Of a stretch of 64,000 nucleotides of DNA, positions 16,923-25,680 are shown piece by piece. Below the pieces are notes generated by a model. The model saw only the letters and a program-made list of their open reading frames with translations. It was not told the origin of the DNA and made no database searches. Position 1 is the stretch's first letter, and every line of letters begins with the position of its first letter. A program made the position numbers and the translations under genes. The DNA comes from Mycobacterium sp. UM_CSW (GTDB lineage Bacteria; Actinomycetota; Actinomycetes; Mycobacteriales; Mycobacteriaceae), in assembly GCF_000455205.1 (NCBI RefSeq), contig NZ_AUWQ01000060.1, positions 1-64,000 of the forward strand, in the 5' to 3' direction.

Positions 16923-17357
16923 TCAGGTGCGGTCGCGGCTGCCCAGCAGCGGCGGCCCGAACCGGAACCGGCGGCCGGTGACCATGTCGGGAAGCACCCG
17001 CACGTAGTGGGTCTTCTCGGAGGTCAGCCACGGCAACAGCTGTGCGCGTTCGGCTTCCTGGATCTGCTCGTCGGTGCGCAGCGAGCGGGCCCGGCCCTTG
17101 ACGATCACGCTCCAGCCCTCCGCGACGTTGTGCTCGTCGACCTCGAACAGCACGCGGTTGTTGATCGCGGTGCTGACCAGCTTGGTGCCCTCCGCCGTGC
17201 GAAACAGGATCGACTTGTGCTGGACCACGAAGTTGACCGGGAAGATCTCGGGCAGGCCGTCGACGCTGGTGACCAGTCGTCCCAGGGCCACGCCGGACAT
17301 CAGCTCCCAGCATTCGTGCTCCGGCAGGATCGTCACGCCGTCATCGGTTATGGACAT
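16923..17357 (-). CDS. Pyridoxamine-5'-phosphate-oxidase-fold flavin protein
   Basis: A 144-residue split-barrel protein: MSITDDGVTILPEHECWELM, then LGRLVTSVDGLPEIFPVNFV, FRTAEGTKL and SVIVKGRARSL. This is the layout of the small mycobacterial PPOX family, which includes the DosR-regulon protein Rv3129 and F420/FMN-binding relatives. The fold binds a flavin or deazaflavin and acts in redox or detoxification. Start ATG 17357 is supported by AAGGGTGGCTG. It ends one base from the DUF2156 gene (convergent) and starts 62 bases after the end of an Acg-type gene on the same strand, with which it is probably co-transcribed (gene order Acg, then PPOX). Cofactor and substrate are unknown. Confidence 0.78.
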   Translation of the reverse strand: MSITDDGVTILPEHECWELMSGVALGRLVTSVDGLPEIFPVNFVVQHKSILFRTAEGTKLVSTAINNRVLFEVDEHNVAEGWSVIVKGRARSLRTDEQIQEAERAQLLPWLTSEKTHYVRVLPDMVTGRRFRFGPPLLGSRDRT

Positions 17358-17418
17358 CAGCCACCCTTCTTCAATAGGTCAAAGTCATTCAACCGCTTGG
17401 CCGTTCGGGCAAGCGTAG

Positions 17419-18396
17419 CTAGCGAATCCGCAGCACGTCCTCCGATGCACGCCTGGGGGTCGGGGCGGGCGCCGCTTCCATCGGCGGCGCGATGCCGGCG
17501 CGGATCAGCACCTGTGGCTGGCCGTCGTGTTCCAGCAGACCGCGCACGACGTCACGGCTTTCGTCCAGCTCGATCAGATGGGTCAGCGTGCAGGTCGCCA
17601 GGAACGCCATCGTGCATTCCAGCAGCACGGTCGACAACACTTCGCCGCACCGCAGCACGTCCGCCCTGGTGTCCTCGGGGGTGGACAGCACCAAGATCTT
17701 CGACCAGTCCACCGCGACCTCGGGGCGGCGATCTTGTTTCGTCCGGGCCGGGAATTCCCGCGCCACGTCCACGCGGCCAATTTCCTTGCCGGACAACAGC
17801 GCGCCCGGCGGCACACCCTCGTTTATCGCGAAAGGCGAAGTCCACCACTCGAGTTCGGCGTGATACGACGCGTCGTCGCGGCGCAGCGCCTCGGTGAGCT
17901 GTGACGCCTTGACCAGCTCGGGGCGCTGGTCGTCGCGGAGCACGTCGAGTGTCACCAGGCTCTCGTCGAACGTGCTGCGCAGCACGGGCTCGAAGAGGTC
18001 CCAGTAGGTGGGCTGTCCCATCGGGAGCCGGTCGGTTCGGCGGTGCAGGATCGCGTTGGCGCGGTCGCGCTGCGCGCGCGTGACGTACTCGACGGGGTGG
18101 AATTCGACAGTCGCCAAATGGTCCGGGTCGTTCGGATTGGGAAAGCGGTCGACCTCCGCGCCCCATCCCGAGGCGAGCATGGTGACCCGGAGGTGATCGA
18201 GCGCGGCGCCGCAGCTGAGGATCGCCTCCCGGCCGGAAGGGTCCGTGCCCGGCACCGTTCGGTCGCGGTCGACGAACAGCCGCAAAGCCCCGTCCTCGGC
18301 GACCCACCGCCACGGCTGGCTGTTGTGTACCGACGGAGCCCGGCACGCAAGCTGCACCGCTTGCCTGAGAGTCTGCGTGTCCACCGTCGTCTTCAT
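17419..18396 (-). CDS. Acg-family nitroreductase-fold protein
   Basis: The protein has 325 residues. The signature ACRAPSVHNSQPWRW is near the N terminus, [18 protein letters not shown] follows, then RRTDRLPMG, ELEWWTSPF, KILVLSTPEDTRADVLRCGE and CTLTHLIELDESRDVV. All match M. tuberculosis Acg (Rv2032). ATG 18396 was chosen because AAGGAATTG stands nine bases before it; the longer frame adds an unrelated leader. A DosR-like box lies 68 bases upstream. Acg proteins have two nitroreductase-like repeats and a lid thought to occlude the flavin; activity is unproven, although Acg affects survival in macrophages. Confidence 0.87.
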   Translation of the reverse strand: MKTTVDTQTLRQAVQLACRAPSVHNSQPWRWVAEDGALRLFVDRDRTVPGTDPSGREAILSCGAALDHLRVTMLASGWGAEVDRFPNPNDPDHLATVEFHPVEYVTRAQRDRANAILHRRTDRLPMGQPTYWDLFEPVLRSTFDESLVTLDVLRDDQRPELVKASQLTEALRRDDASYHAELEWWTSPFAINEGVPPGALLSGKEIGRVDVAREFPARTKQDRRPEVAVDWSKILVLSTPEDTRADVLRCGEVLSTVLLECTMAFLATCTLTHLIELDESRDVVRGLLEHDGQPQVLIRAGIAPPMEAAPAPTPRRASEDVLRIR

Positions 18397-18463
18397 GGCC
18401 GTCAATTCCTTGCCGAGGTTTCGATTCACCATCGACGGTAGGCCGGAACCCGGCTGGTGGCCA

Positions 18464-18477
18464 GGGTCGTTGTACCC
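18464..18477. promoter_or_regulatory. DosR box candidate before Acg-type gene
   Basis: On the minus strand this reads GGGTACAACGACCC: one mismatch to GGGNC-N4-GNCCC, with a full right half-site and flanking CCGG/TGG symmetry. It is 68 bases upstream of ATG 18396 and 32 bases after the end of the acyl carrier protein gene. Confidence 0.55.
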
Positions 18478-18508
18478 GGTCGCCGGGGCCGATCAGGTGC
18501 CGAAAGGC

Positions 18509-18763
18509 CTACGCAGAAGAGTTCTTTTCGACGTAGCCCACCACGTCGGCCAGTGTCCGAAGCGACCCGTAGTCCGATTCGGGGATGTCGACGTGCAGCC
18601 GCCGGTGGATGCCGCGAAGGAAGCTGAGCCAGTCCATCGAATCGAGGTCGACCTGGTCGCGCAGCAGCACGTCGTCGCTGATGTCATCCGGCTCGACTTC
18701 GGGGGCGATGCTTGTCAGCACGGAAAGCACAGCCGTCCGGGTGTCTTCGTTCATCGTCGTCAT
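18509..18763 (-). CDS. Acyl carrier protein, free-standing
   Basis: This 84-residue protein has the phosphopantetheine site DLDSMDWLSF, with Ser42 as the attachment residue in the D-S-M-D motif, preceded by the acidic helix I region (SIAPEVEPDDISDDVLL) and followed by LADVVGYV as the last helix. ATG 18763 was chosen because GAGGGAAG stands about nine bases upstream; later Mets at 18754 are possible. It is 15 bases after the E2 acyltransferase gene and ends the acs-E1-E2 operon. It is not the fatty-acid synthase ACP (AcpM), which is longer and lies in another locus. Its acyl group is unknown; the ketosynthase-III pair at 42.5 kb is a candidate partner. Confidence 0.85.
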   Translation of the reverse strand: MTTMNEDTRTAVLSVLTSIAPEVEPDDISDDVLLRDQVDLDSMDWLSFLRGIHRRLHVDIPESDYGSLRTLADVVGYVEKNSSA

Positions 18764-18778
18764 GTGCACTCACTTCCC

Positions 18779-20008
18779 TCACTTTTCGAGGAGGTCGGGC
18801 TGCTGGAGCAGCTCGTTGATCGCGCTGAGGAACAACGCTCCCCGGTGGCCGTCGCTCGCGCGATGGTCGGCGGCGAGCGTCGCCTGCACGGTGCTCATCA
18901 CCCGGATTCCGCCGTCGATGACGCAGACCCGCTGGGCCGGCTGCCCGAAGCCGACGATCGCCACCTGCGGTGGGTAGATGACGCCGAAGACCGTGTCGAC
19001 GCCCTTGTCGCCGAGGTTGGTGACGGTGATTGTCGGGTCGGACATTTCCGAGCTTCGGAGGGAGAACGAGCGCGCCCGCGCGACGAGGTCGGTGAGGTCG
19101 TCCATCAATTCGTCGAGCTTCTTCTCCGGGACGTCGTGGATGGCCGGCGCGACGAGACCGCCGCCGCGCAGCGAGATCCCGACGCCGACGTGGACCCCGT
19201 TCGCGGGCTCGAACCCGTCGTCGCGCCAAAATCCGTTGAACTCGCCGAAGCGTTGCGCGGCGACGCCGACCGCCTTTAGCAGCAGCACGGCCGGCAGCAC
19301 CCGCTCGTCGATGGAGCGTTGCGCGTTTCGGGTGGTCAGCCAGGTCAGCGACTTCTCCAGCACGATCTCGTCGGCAAGGTAGTAGTGCGGGATCTCGTGC
19401 TTCGACCGGCTCATCGCGGCGGCGATTGACGTGCGCATCGCGGCCGCGCGGTCGGCCGGTGTGGCCTTGGCGGCTTTTTCCTCTTTTGGCTTCTGCGGCT
19501 GCTGGGCGGCGGCGTGCCGAATGTGGGCGGCGGCGTGCTCGACGTCGCTGATGATGACGGCGCCCTGCGGGCCGGTCCCGCTCAGCGCGTCGATGTCGAC
19601 GTGCAGGCTCATCGCGAGGCGGCGGGCCGCCGGCGACACCCACCGGCGATGCTGCGGGGCGCCGGCGGGAGTGGCCCCGAGGGGCGCCTTGGCGCGTTCC
19701 GCCGCCGGTTTGTCACCGTTGGCTGCGGGGCGCTGTTTGGCGGCGGGCCGGGCCCGCTTTTCCGCCCGTTCGCCCGGGGCGAGCAGCGTCGCCAAAGTGG
19801 TTCCCACTTGGACCGTTTCACCGACGGGGACGAGCAGTTCGCCGACCGTGCCCTCTTGCCAGCATTCGATTTCCACGGCGGCCTTGGTGGTTTCGACGAC
19901 CGCCACGATCTGGCCGCGCGTCACCTTGTCCCCGGGCTTGACCAGCCACTCGTTGAGCGTGCCCTCGTCCATGTCGGCGCCCAGGGCGGGCATCTTGAAC
20001 TCGATCAT
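18779..20008 (-). CDS. 2-oxoacid dehydrogenase E2 (dihydrolipoamide acyltransferase)
   Basis: A 409-residue three-domain E2. A single N-terminal lipoyl domain (residues 1-75) has the lipoylated Lys42 in VETTKAAVE. An Ala/Pro/Lys-rich linker leads to an E3/E1-binding domain (about 118-150, [19 protein letters not shown]), then a second linker ([17 protein letters not shown]) to the catalytic domain, with the active-site motif [11 protein letters not shown] near the C terminus. It transfers an acyl group from E1 to CoA. Its start overlaps the E1beta stop as ATGA. No E3 gene is present here, so the shared lipoamide dehydrogenase is presumably used. Acetyl is the likely acyl group but branched or acetoin-type substrates are possible. 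Confidence 0.9.
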   Translation of the reverse strand: MIEFKMPALGADMDEGTLNEWLVKPGDKVTRGQIVAVVETTKAAVEIECWQEGTVGELLVPVGETVQVGTTLATLLAPGERAEKRARPAAKQRPAANGDKPAAERAKAPLGATPAGAPQHRRWVSPAARRLAMSLHVDIDALSGTGPQGAVIISDVEHAAAHIRHAAAQQPQKPKEEKAAKATPADRAAAMRTSIAAAMSRSKHEIPHYYLADEIVLEKSLTWLTTRNAQRSIDERVLPAVLLLKAVGVAAQRFGEFNGFWRDDGFEPANGVHVGVGISLRGGGLVAPAIHDVPEKKLDELMDDLTDLVARARSFSLRSSEMSDPTITVTNLGDKGVDTVFGVIYPPQVAIVGFGQPAQRVCVIDGGIRVMSTVQATLAADHRASDGHRGALFLSAINELLQQPDLLEK

Positions 20009-20994
20009 TGCGGCGGCTCACCGAACAGGCCCTGGACGGCGGCGACGATCTGCGCGGTTTGCGGCAGCGCCGCCTGCTCCAGGTGCTTGGCGTACGGCAT
20101 CGGGACCTCGGCGCTGCACACCCGGGCGATGGGGGCGTCGAGGTCGTAGAACGCGCCCTCCACCACCCGCGCGGTGATCTCGGCGGCCAGACTGCCGCTG
20201 CGCCAGGCCTCGTCGATGACGACCAGCCGATGCGTCTTGCGCACCGATTCCAAGATGGTGTCCTCGTCAAGTGGCCGCAACACCCGCAGATCAATTACCT
20301 CGCAATCGATTCCGGCCAACGACAACTCGTTTGCGGCGTCGAGCGCCTTCCACAGCGAGCCGCCGTAGGCCACCACGGTGACATCGTTGCCGGCGCGGCG
20401 AACGGCCGCTCCGGAGATGTCGGTGGGTCCGAGGGTCTCGATGTCCGACGAGGTGTTGTAGAGCTGGACGTGTTCGAAGATCACCACCGGGTCCGGGTCG
20501 GCCAGCGCCGGTCCCAGCATGCCGTAGGCATCCTCGATGGTGGCCGGGGCCACCACCTTGATGCCGGGGATGTGGGCGTACCAGGGTTCCAGGCTGTGCG
20601 AGTGTTGCGCCGCGAGCTGGCGTCCGGCGCCCGTGGCCATGCGCACGACGATCGGGACCGAGAACTGCCCGCCCGACATGTGGCGAAGGGCCGCAGCGGT
20701 GTTGACGATCTGATCGAGCGCCAACAGGCTGAAGTTCACCGTCATGACTTCGACGATGGGGCGTAATCCGTTGAGGGCGGCCCCGATTCCGATCCCGACG
20801 AAGCCCAGCTCCGACAGCGGCGTGTCGCGCACCCGCTCGGGTCCGAATTCGTCCAGCAGGCCCTTGGACGCCGCGTAGGTTCCGCCGTAGCGGCCGACGT
20901 CCTCACCCATCAGCACCACGCGCGGGTCCTCGCGCAGGGCGTCGCGGATCGCGTCGTGAACGGCGGCCCGGTAGGTCGTCTTGGTCGTCTTCAT
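20005..20994 (-). CDS. 2-oxoacid dehydrogenase E1 beta subunit
   Basis: The 329-residue beta subunit of a heterotetrameric ThDP E1 component. [28 protein letters not shown] at the start carries the Glu that binds the thiazolium-activating N1' region in the family (within MGEDVG). [17 protein letters not shown] and the transketolase C-terminal domain ([14 protein letters not shown]) follow. It pairs with the E1alpha encoded upstream, which it overlaps by four bases, as it does the E2 gene downstream. Heterotetrameric E1 distinguishes this complex from the homodimeric AceE pyruvate dehydrogenase of mycobacteria. Substrate: pyruvate, acetoin or branched 2-oxoacid. Confidence 0.9.
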   Translation of the reverse strand: MKTTKTTYRAAVHDAIRDALREDPRVVLMGEDVGRYGGTYAASKGLLDEFGPERVRDTPLSELGFVGIGIGAALNGLRPIVEVMTVNFSLLALDQIVNTAAALRHMSGGQFSVPIVVRMATGAGRQLAAQHSHSLEPWYAHIPGIKVVAPATIEDAYGMLGPALADPDPVVIFEHVQLYNTSSDIETLGPTDISGAAVRRAGNDVTVVAYGGSLWKALDAANELSLAGIDCEVIDLRVLRPLDEDTILESVRKTHRLVVIDEAWRSGSLAAEITARVVEGAFYDLDAPIARVCSAEVPMPYAKHLEQAALPQTAQIVAAVQGLFGEPPQ

Positions 20995-22022
20995 CGCGCC
21001 TCCTCCGGAGTCGGTGTGAGCACGTCGCGTTCGAGATCCGCCACGTCCTCCCACGTGCCCGCCTCGGCGAAGGCCACCGCGGCTTCGATCTCGGCGACGG
21101 CCGAATCCTCGATCTCCCGAACGTCTTCGGCGGACAGCGTGCCGTCGTCCAGGCACCGGTCGGTGAACGACCGGATCGGGTCGCGGTCACGCCACCGTTC
21201 GACCTCGCCCTTGTCGCGGTACAGCTCGGGGTCGAACATCGAATGGGCCCGGAATCGATAGGTGCGGAATTCGATGAAGAACGGTCCGCCGGTGTCGCGG
21301 ACATGATCGACGCCCTGCTGTGCGGCGACGTGGCAGGCCTCGACATCCATCCCGTCGACGGCCATGGTCGGCACGCGGTAGGACGCCGCCTTGACGGTGA
21401 GGTCGATCTGCGACTGTGCCCGCTCCAACGCGGTGCCCATCGCGTAAAGGTTGTTCTCGCAACAGAACAACACCGGCAGGTGCCACAGCGCCGCCATGTT
21501 CAACGACTCGTGAAACGCGCCCTCGGCCACCGCGCCGTCACCGAAGTAGCAGGCCGTCACCCGCTTCTGCTGCAGCATGGAGTCGGCCAGCGCGATGCCC
21601 ACCGCCAGCGGCAGGCCGCCGGCGACGATCGCGTTGCCGCCGTAAAACCGCTTCGACGCGTCGAACAGGTGCATCGACCCGCCGCGGCCGCGGGAGCAGC
21701 CCTCCTGCTTGCCGAACATCTCGGCCATGATCGAGGTCATCGGGATGCCGCGAAGCAGCGCGTGCGCGTGCTCGCGGTACGTCGCGACCACCGCGTCGTC
21801 GTCGGCCAGCGCGCGCAGGGACCCGGCGGCGACGGCCTCCTCGCCGACGTAGAGATGCAGGAACCCGCGAATCTTGGCCGCGCTGTACAGTTCCGCGCAC
21901 TTTTCCTCCATGCGGCGCACCCGAACCATGTCCGACAAGAGTTCATGGGCCAACTTCACGGTGCTGGTCTGGCGCCGCTCCTCCTCACCGCTTCGCGCTG
22001 CATCGTCGCCGGCGCGTGTCAT
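20991..22022 (-). CDS. 2-oxoacid dehydrogenase E1 alpha subunit
   Basis: A 343-residue ThDP-binding alpha subunit. The cofactor motif starts [20 protein letters not shown] and ends in CENNLYAMG, giving the GDG-x(n)-NN pattern. [17 protein letters not shown] and [11 protein letters not shown] precede it, and the phosphorylation-loop-like region [15 protein letters not shown] follows. This resembles acetoin/pyruvate dehydrogenase E1alpha. It overlaps acs upstream and E1beta downstream by ATGA. Adjacency to acs suggests a route making acetyl-CoA from both acetate and a 2-oxoacid under DosR control (inference). Confidence 0.9.
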   Translation of the reverse strand: MTRAGDDAARSGEEERRQTSTVKLAHELLSDMVRVRRMEEKCAELYSAAKIRGFLHLYVGEEAVAAGSLRALADDDAVVATYREHAHALLRGIPMTSIMAEMFGKQEGCSRGRGGSMHLFDASKRFYGGNAIVAGGLPLAVGIALADSMLQQKRVTACYFGDGAVAEGAFHESLNMAALWHLPVLFCCENNLYAMGTALERAQSQIDLTVKAASYRVPTMAVDGMDVEACHVAAQQGVDHVRDTGGPFFIEFRTYRFRAHSMFDPELYRDKGEVERWRDRDPIRSFTDRCLDDGTLSAEDVREIEDSAVAEIEAAVAFAEAGTWEDVADLERDVLTPTPEEAR

Positions 22023-23830
22023 GACGGCACCCCCTCGGCTTGGCGGTCCGGTTGTCTCTCGATGGTGGAGGTGTCGCCCTCGGGCAGCCCGAGTTCGCGG
22101 GCCTTGAGCAGCCGGCGCATGATCTTGCCGCTGCTGGTGTGCGGCAGCGTGTCGACGAACTCGAGCTCCTTGGGGGCCACGGTGGCCCCTAGTCGTTTGC
22201 GCGCGTGGCCGATCAATTCCCGGCGCAGGTCTTCGTCGGCGACTACGCCGTTCTTAAGCGTGACAAAGGCTTTCACCATTTCGCCGACGGTCGGGTCGGG
22301 TATGCCGATGACGGCCGCCTCGGCAACCGCCGGGTGATCGGTGAGCGCGCTTTCGACCTCGAACGGGCCGATCAGATGCCCCGCGGACTTGATCACGTCG
22401 TCCTTGCGCCCGACGAACCAGAAGTAGCCGTCGGCGTCCTTCTTCGCGAGGTCCCCACTCAGGTAGAGGCCGTCGGCGAAGGCGTTGCGGTAGCGCTCCT
22501 CGGCACCCAGGTAGCCGCGGAACATCGAGGGCCAGCCCGGCTTGAGCGCGAGCTCACCCTCGACGTCGGGTTCGTCGACCACGGTGGTCGTGCCGTCGTC
22601 GTTGTGGCGCACGATGAATGCGTCCACGCCGGGCAGCGGCCGGCCCATGGACCCGGGTTTGATGTCGAACGCCGGCGTGTTGGCGATCATGATGCCGCCC
22701 GTCTCGGTCTGCCACCAGTTGTCGTGAATGGGCAAGCCCAGCACCCGCTTTCCCCACCACACGGCCTCGGGGTTGAGCGGTTCGCCCACGCTGGCGATGA
22801 ACCGCAGGCGCGGAAAGCGGTATTGCGCGGGCAGTTCCGGGCCCGCCTTGATGAGCATCCGGATCGCGGTCGGTGCCGTGTACCACACCGACACGCCCTG
22901 GTCCTGCAGGATTTGATACCACCGCTGGGCGTCGAACTCGGCCTCGTCGACGATCGAGGTGACCCCGTGCAGCAGCGGGCTGATGATGCCGTACGAGGTT
23001 CCCGTCACCCAGCCGGGATCCGCTGTGCACCAATAGGTGTCATCGGGGTGCAGATCCAGCGCGTACAGGCCGGTGAGATAGTGCATCGCGACGGCGCCGT
23101 GCACGTGAATGGCGCCCTTCGGGGTGCCGGTGGTGCCGCTGGTGAAGTGCAGCAGTGAGGGGTCGTCGGCGGTAGTCGGCTCGATCGGCGCGTTCTCGTC
23201 GGCCGCGTCCACCCACTGCCAGAAGTTGAGCGTTCCGGGTAGGGGATCGGCCCCCTGTTCGTCCCGGCCATCCCCGTCGACGACGAAGACGTACCGCACC
23301 GACGGCAGCCGATCGCGGATCTTGGCGATCTTGCGCCGGTAGAGCGCCGCGGTGGTGACCAGGACGTCGGCCTGCCCGATGTTCACCCGGGTCGCGATCG
23401 GCTCAGGCCCGAAAGCAGAGAACAGCGGCGAGACCACGCTGCCGTTGCGAAGCGCGCCCAACATCGCGATGTAGAGCTCGGGCGAGCGATTCATCATCGT
23501 GAACACGCGGTCGCCCTTGCTGATGCCGAGCGAGCGCAGGGCGCTGGTGAATCGTCTGGTGAACCGGCCGAGGTCCGCGTAGCTGAGGTCGCGCGTGGTG
23601 ATCGCGCCGTCCCAGCCCGCGTCGAGGACGAAACGCAACGCGGTCCGGGTGGCGGTCGGGCCCTCCGCGTGCCGGTCCACCGCGGCGTAGGCGATGTTGC
23701 AGCGGCCATGTCCCATGCCTTCGCACAACGCCGGCACGTCGGACCAGTGAAACTGCGAGCGCGCTTGTTGGTAATCGGTGAGGTTGGGGCGGACGACGCA
23801 GTCGTCGGGGGTCTTATGGATGACGTCCAT
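22019..23830 (-). CDS. acs: Acetyl-/acyl-CoA synthetase (AMP-forming)
   Basis: A 603-residue adenylate-forming enzyme, near the length of acetyl-CoA synthetases. The P-loop-like motif is [15 protein letters not shown], then [30 protein letters not shown] (motif with the hinge Asp and Arg) and the C-terminal [15 protein letters not shown], whose Lys is the usual site of reversible acetylation in Acs. ATG 23830 starts at [11 protein letters not shown]; the upstream open frame is shadow. It is the first gene of an operon with E1alpha, E1beta, E2 and ACP, all joined by ATGA overlaps up to E2. A perfect DosR box lies 114 bases upstream, shared with the divergent Acg gene. Acetate or propionate is the probable substrate. 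Confidence 0.88.
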   Translation of the reverse strand: MDVIHKTPDDCVVRPNLTDYQQARSQFHWSDVPALCEGMGHGRCNIAYAAVDRHAEGPTATRTALRFVLDAGWDGAITTRDLSYADLGRFTRRFTSALRSLGISKGDRVFTMMNRSPELYIAMLGALRNGSVVSPLFSAFGPEPIATRVNIGQADVLVTTAALYRRKIAKIRDRLPSVRYVFVVDGDGRDEQGADPLPGTLNFWQWVDAADENAPIEPTTADDPSLLHFTSGTTGTPKGAIHVHGAVAMHYLTGLYALDLHPDDTYWCTADPGWVTGTSYGIISPLLHGVTSIVDEAEFDAQRWYQILQDQGVSVWYTAPTAIRMLIKAGPELPAQYRFPRLRFIASVGEPLNPEAVWWGKRVLGLPIHDNWWQTETGGIMIANTPAFDIKPGSMGRPLPGVDAFIVRHNDDGTTTVVDEPDVEGELALKPGWPSMFRGYLGAEERYRNAFADGLYLSGDLAKKDADGYFWFVGRKDDVIKSAGHLIGPFEVESALTDHPAVAEAAVIGIPDPTVGEMVKAFVTLKNGVVADEDLRRELIGHARKRLGATVAPKELEFVDTLPHTSSGKIMRRLLKARELGLPEGDTSTIERQPDRQAEGVPS

Positions 23831-23943
23831 GAGGGGTCCTAGCGGTGTGGCCGGCTCTGTCGCCTGGGCATGTTCATCGTTTGCCCGGCCCGCAATGCCG
23901 CAATAGAGACGAAAGTCATCAATGGACCGGCGCCGCCCACCCG

Positions 23944-23957
23944 GGGACCAAGGACCC
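23944..23957. promoter_or_regulatory. DosR box between acs operon and Acg-type gene
   Basis: GGGACCAAGGACCC is an exact match to GGGNC-N4-GNCCC. It sits in the 186-base divergent region, 114 bases from acs and 60 bases from ATG 24017. A weaker similar site (GAGACGAAAGTC, starting at about 23906) lies nearer acs. One or both probably drive both directions. Confidence 0.7.
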
Positions 23958-24016
23958 TGGTGGCGGAACGCGCGCATGCCCGAGGGTCGACGTGGGACAG
24001 GAAGTGAGCGTGCGCA

Positions 24017-25003
24017 ATGACCCAGACGACGGTGGATACCGGCGTGATCACCAGCGCGGTGGAGGTGGCGTGCCGCGCACCGTCGCTGCACAACATTCAG
24101 CCCTGGCGCTGGGTGGTGCACAAGGCGAGCGTCGACCTGTTCGTCGACCCGCACCGAACGGTCACAGCCACCGACAGGTCGGGTCGCGAGGCGATCATCA
24201 GCTGCGGTGCCGCGCTCGATCATTTTCGGGTCGCGATGGCCGCGGTCGGCTGGGACACCAACGTCGATCAGTTCCCCAACCCGAACAATCTTGACCACCT
24301 CGCCTCGGCCGACTTCGCCTCCCTCGACTATGTGGCGCAGGCCAGGCGGGATCGCGCCGACGCGATACCGCGTCGCCGGACCAACCGGCTGCCGTTTCGC
24401 GCGCCGAGGCACTGGCCGTCGCTGGAAGCCGTATTGCGCAGCTCAATCGACGACGAGCTGGTGACGCTCGATGTGCTGAACGACGATGCGCGACCGCGGT
24501 TGGCCGAGGCGTCCCGGCTTACCGATGAGCTGCGCCGCTACGACGATTCTTACCAGCACGAATTGCTTTGGTGGACATCGCCATTGCGCGAGGCGGAAGG
24601 GATCCCCGAGGGCGCGCTGGCCGCGGAGTCGGACGCCCGACGGGTCGACGTCAACCGCCGGTTCCCCATCGACCCGTCCGACGAAAGCGGCTCCGCCGGC
24701 ACCTACGACGAAGCGAAAATCGTGGTGCTGTCCACACCCGGGGACGCGCGGGTCGATGCCCTCAATTGCGGCGAGGCGCTTTCGGCGATCCTGCTGGAGT
24801 GCACGATGGCCGGCCTGGCCACCTGCCCGGTAACGCACCTCACGGAACTGCAATCCAGTCGCGACGTCATCTCCGATCTGACGAGCCGGCCCGCCGCGGT
24901 TCCCCAGATTTTGATCCGCGTCGGCATCGAACCCGAGGGGGAGTTGACCCCCGAGCCGACACCGCGGCGGCCCTTGGGCGACGTGTTGGAGATCCGGCGA
25001 TGA
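24017..25003 (+). CDS. Acg-family nitroreductase-fold protein
   Basis: The protein has 328 residues with all Acg landmarks: [73 protein letters not shown] and [16 protein letters not shown]. It is the copy most like Rv2032 in the first 100 residues. ATG 24017 was taken at the start of homology. The perfect DosR box 60 bases upstream supports hypoxic induction. It is followed after nine bases by the DUF1918 gene and then a small gene, likely one transcript. The FMN-dependent activity of this family is unproven. Confidence 0.88.
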   Translation: MTQTTVDTGVITSAVEVACRAPSLHNIQPWRWVVHKASVDLFVDPHRTVTATDRSGREAIISCGAALDHFRVAMAAVGWDTNVDQFPNPNNLDHLASADFASLDYVAQARRDRADAIPRRRTNRLPFRAPRHWPSLEAVLRSSIDDELVTLDVLNDDARPRLAEASRLTDELRRYDDSYQHELLWWTSPLREAEGIPEGALAAESDARRVDVNRRFPIDPSDESGSAGTYDEAKIVVLSTPGDARVDALNCGEALSAILLECTMAGLATCPVTHLTELQSSRDVISDLTSRPAAVPQILIRVGIEPEGELTPEPTPRRPLGDVLEIRR

Positions 25004-25012
25004 AGGCTGGCG

Positions 25013-25294
25013 ATGAAGGCTAAGGTCGGGGACTGGCTGGTGATCAAGGGCGGCACCATCGGACGCCGGGATGTGCGCGGGTTGATCACCGGGGTGCGGT
25101 CGGCGGAAGGCGAGCCGCCATACCAGGTTCGGTGGCTCGACACCGACGAACGGGCGACGGTGTTCCCGGGCCCCGACGCGATCGTCGTCACGGCGGCCGA
25201 GCAGCGAGCCGCCGACAAGCGGGCGCGGTCGCGGTTCGCCGCCATGCAGGCGGCCATCGCGGGTCAGGCGCGCACGGCGGGCAACAGGAATTGA
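25013..25294 (+). CDS. DUF1918 protein (Rv0569-like)
   Basis: A 93-residue protein: MKAKVGDWLVIKGGTIGRRDVRGLITGV, then PYQVRWLDTDERATVFPGPDA and a charged C-terminal helix. This is the DUF1918 family, a small beta-barrel with a bent C-terminal helix; M. tuberculosis Rv0569 is a DosR-regulon member and has been proposed to bind DNA. The start lies nine bases after the Acg-type stop; the sequence GGCGATGAAGGCT occurs twice there, so the first ATG (overlapping the stop) and the second are both within reach of the ribosome. It is probably translated from the Acg transcript. Confidence 0.85.
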   Translation: MKAKVGDWLVIKGGTIGRRDVRGLITGVRSAEGEPPYQVRWLDTDERATVFPGPDAIVVTAAEQRAADKRARSRFAAMQAAIAGQARTAGNRN

Positions 25295-25295
25295 A

Positions 25296-25538
25296 ATGTC
25301 CTCTCTGCCAAGCGGTCCACCGCTGCTGACCGACGGTGACGTCGACACGCTCGCGTGGCAGTTCCTGCGGTCGCCGTACGCGGACGACACCTATGCGGAT
25401 TGGCCGCTGGACCGACGGCTCGACGGCTTCCTTCGCCGCGAGGGGTTGGACCGTCTCGTCGAGGACGGCGACACATACGACCTCATCCTCGATCGGGTGA
25501 TGGCCTACATCGCTGCTCGGGCCCGGCTTTCCAGCTGA
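25296..25538 (+). CDS. Small acidic protein, 80 residues, unknown function
   Basis: The protein contains DGDVDTLAWQFLRSPYADDTYADWPLDRRLDGFLRREGLDRLVEDGDTYDLIL, ending in a helix DRVMAYIAARARL. It is Asp-rich and helical, with no signal peptide or Cys. ATG 25296 comes one base after the DUF1918 stop, so translational coupling is likely. Its place in a DosR-box-led transcript suggests a dormancy role, but I do not recognise a family. Confidence 0.68.
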   Translation: MSSLPSGPPLLTDGDVDTLAWQFLRSPYADDTYADWPLDRRLDGFLRREGLDRLVEDGDTYDLILDRVMAYIAARARLSS

Positions 25539-25571
25539 CGAGGTCGGAGCCGACGAACGGCCCGCCACGCC

Positions 25572-25585
25572 GGGACTTCCGTCCC
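25572..25585. promoter_or_regulatory. DosR box before pfkB
   Basis: GGGACTTCCGTCCC is an exact match to the DosR core with the preferred GGGACT/GTCCC half-sites, the best palindrome in the window. It lies 95 bases before ATG 25681. A GC-rich inverted repeat (GGGCAACGCCC) follows at 25592-25602 but does not fit the DosR spacing. Confidence 0.75.
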
Positions 25586-25680
25586 TACCGCGGGCAACGC
25601 CCTATTGGTCGGATGGAGTCGTCACTGCCACAAATGTTCAGTTCTGGTAATTCCGACCACAACGAGCGGAGTCAACGACC

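Noticed and set aside
17365-17385. DosR-like sequence TGACTTTGACC upstream of the PPOX gene
   Set aside because: The two half-sites are three bases apart instead of four and both outer G/C runs are missing; the gene is more likely read from the Acg promoter upstream.
22019-24412. 797-residue version of Acs beginning at 24412
   Set aside because: The first 194 codons lie opposite the Acg-type gene and resemble no Acs; homology starts at ATG 23830.
25592-25602. GGGCAACGCCC as a second DosR box before pfkB
   Set aside because: It is a palindrome but has three spacer bases and lacks the GNC positions of the motif; kept only as a note.
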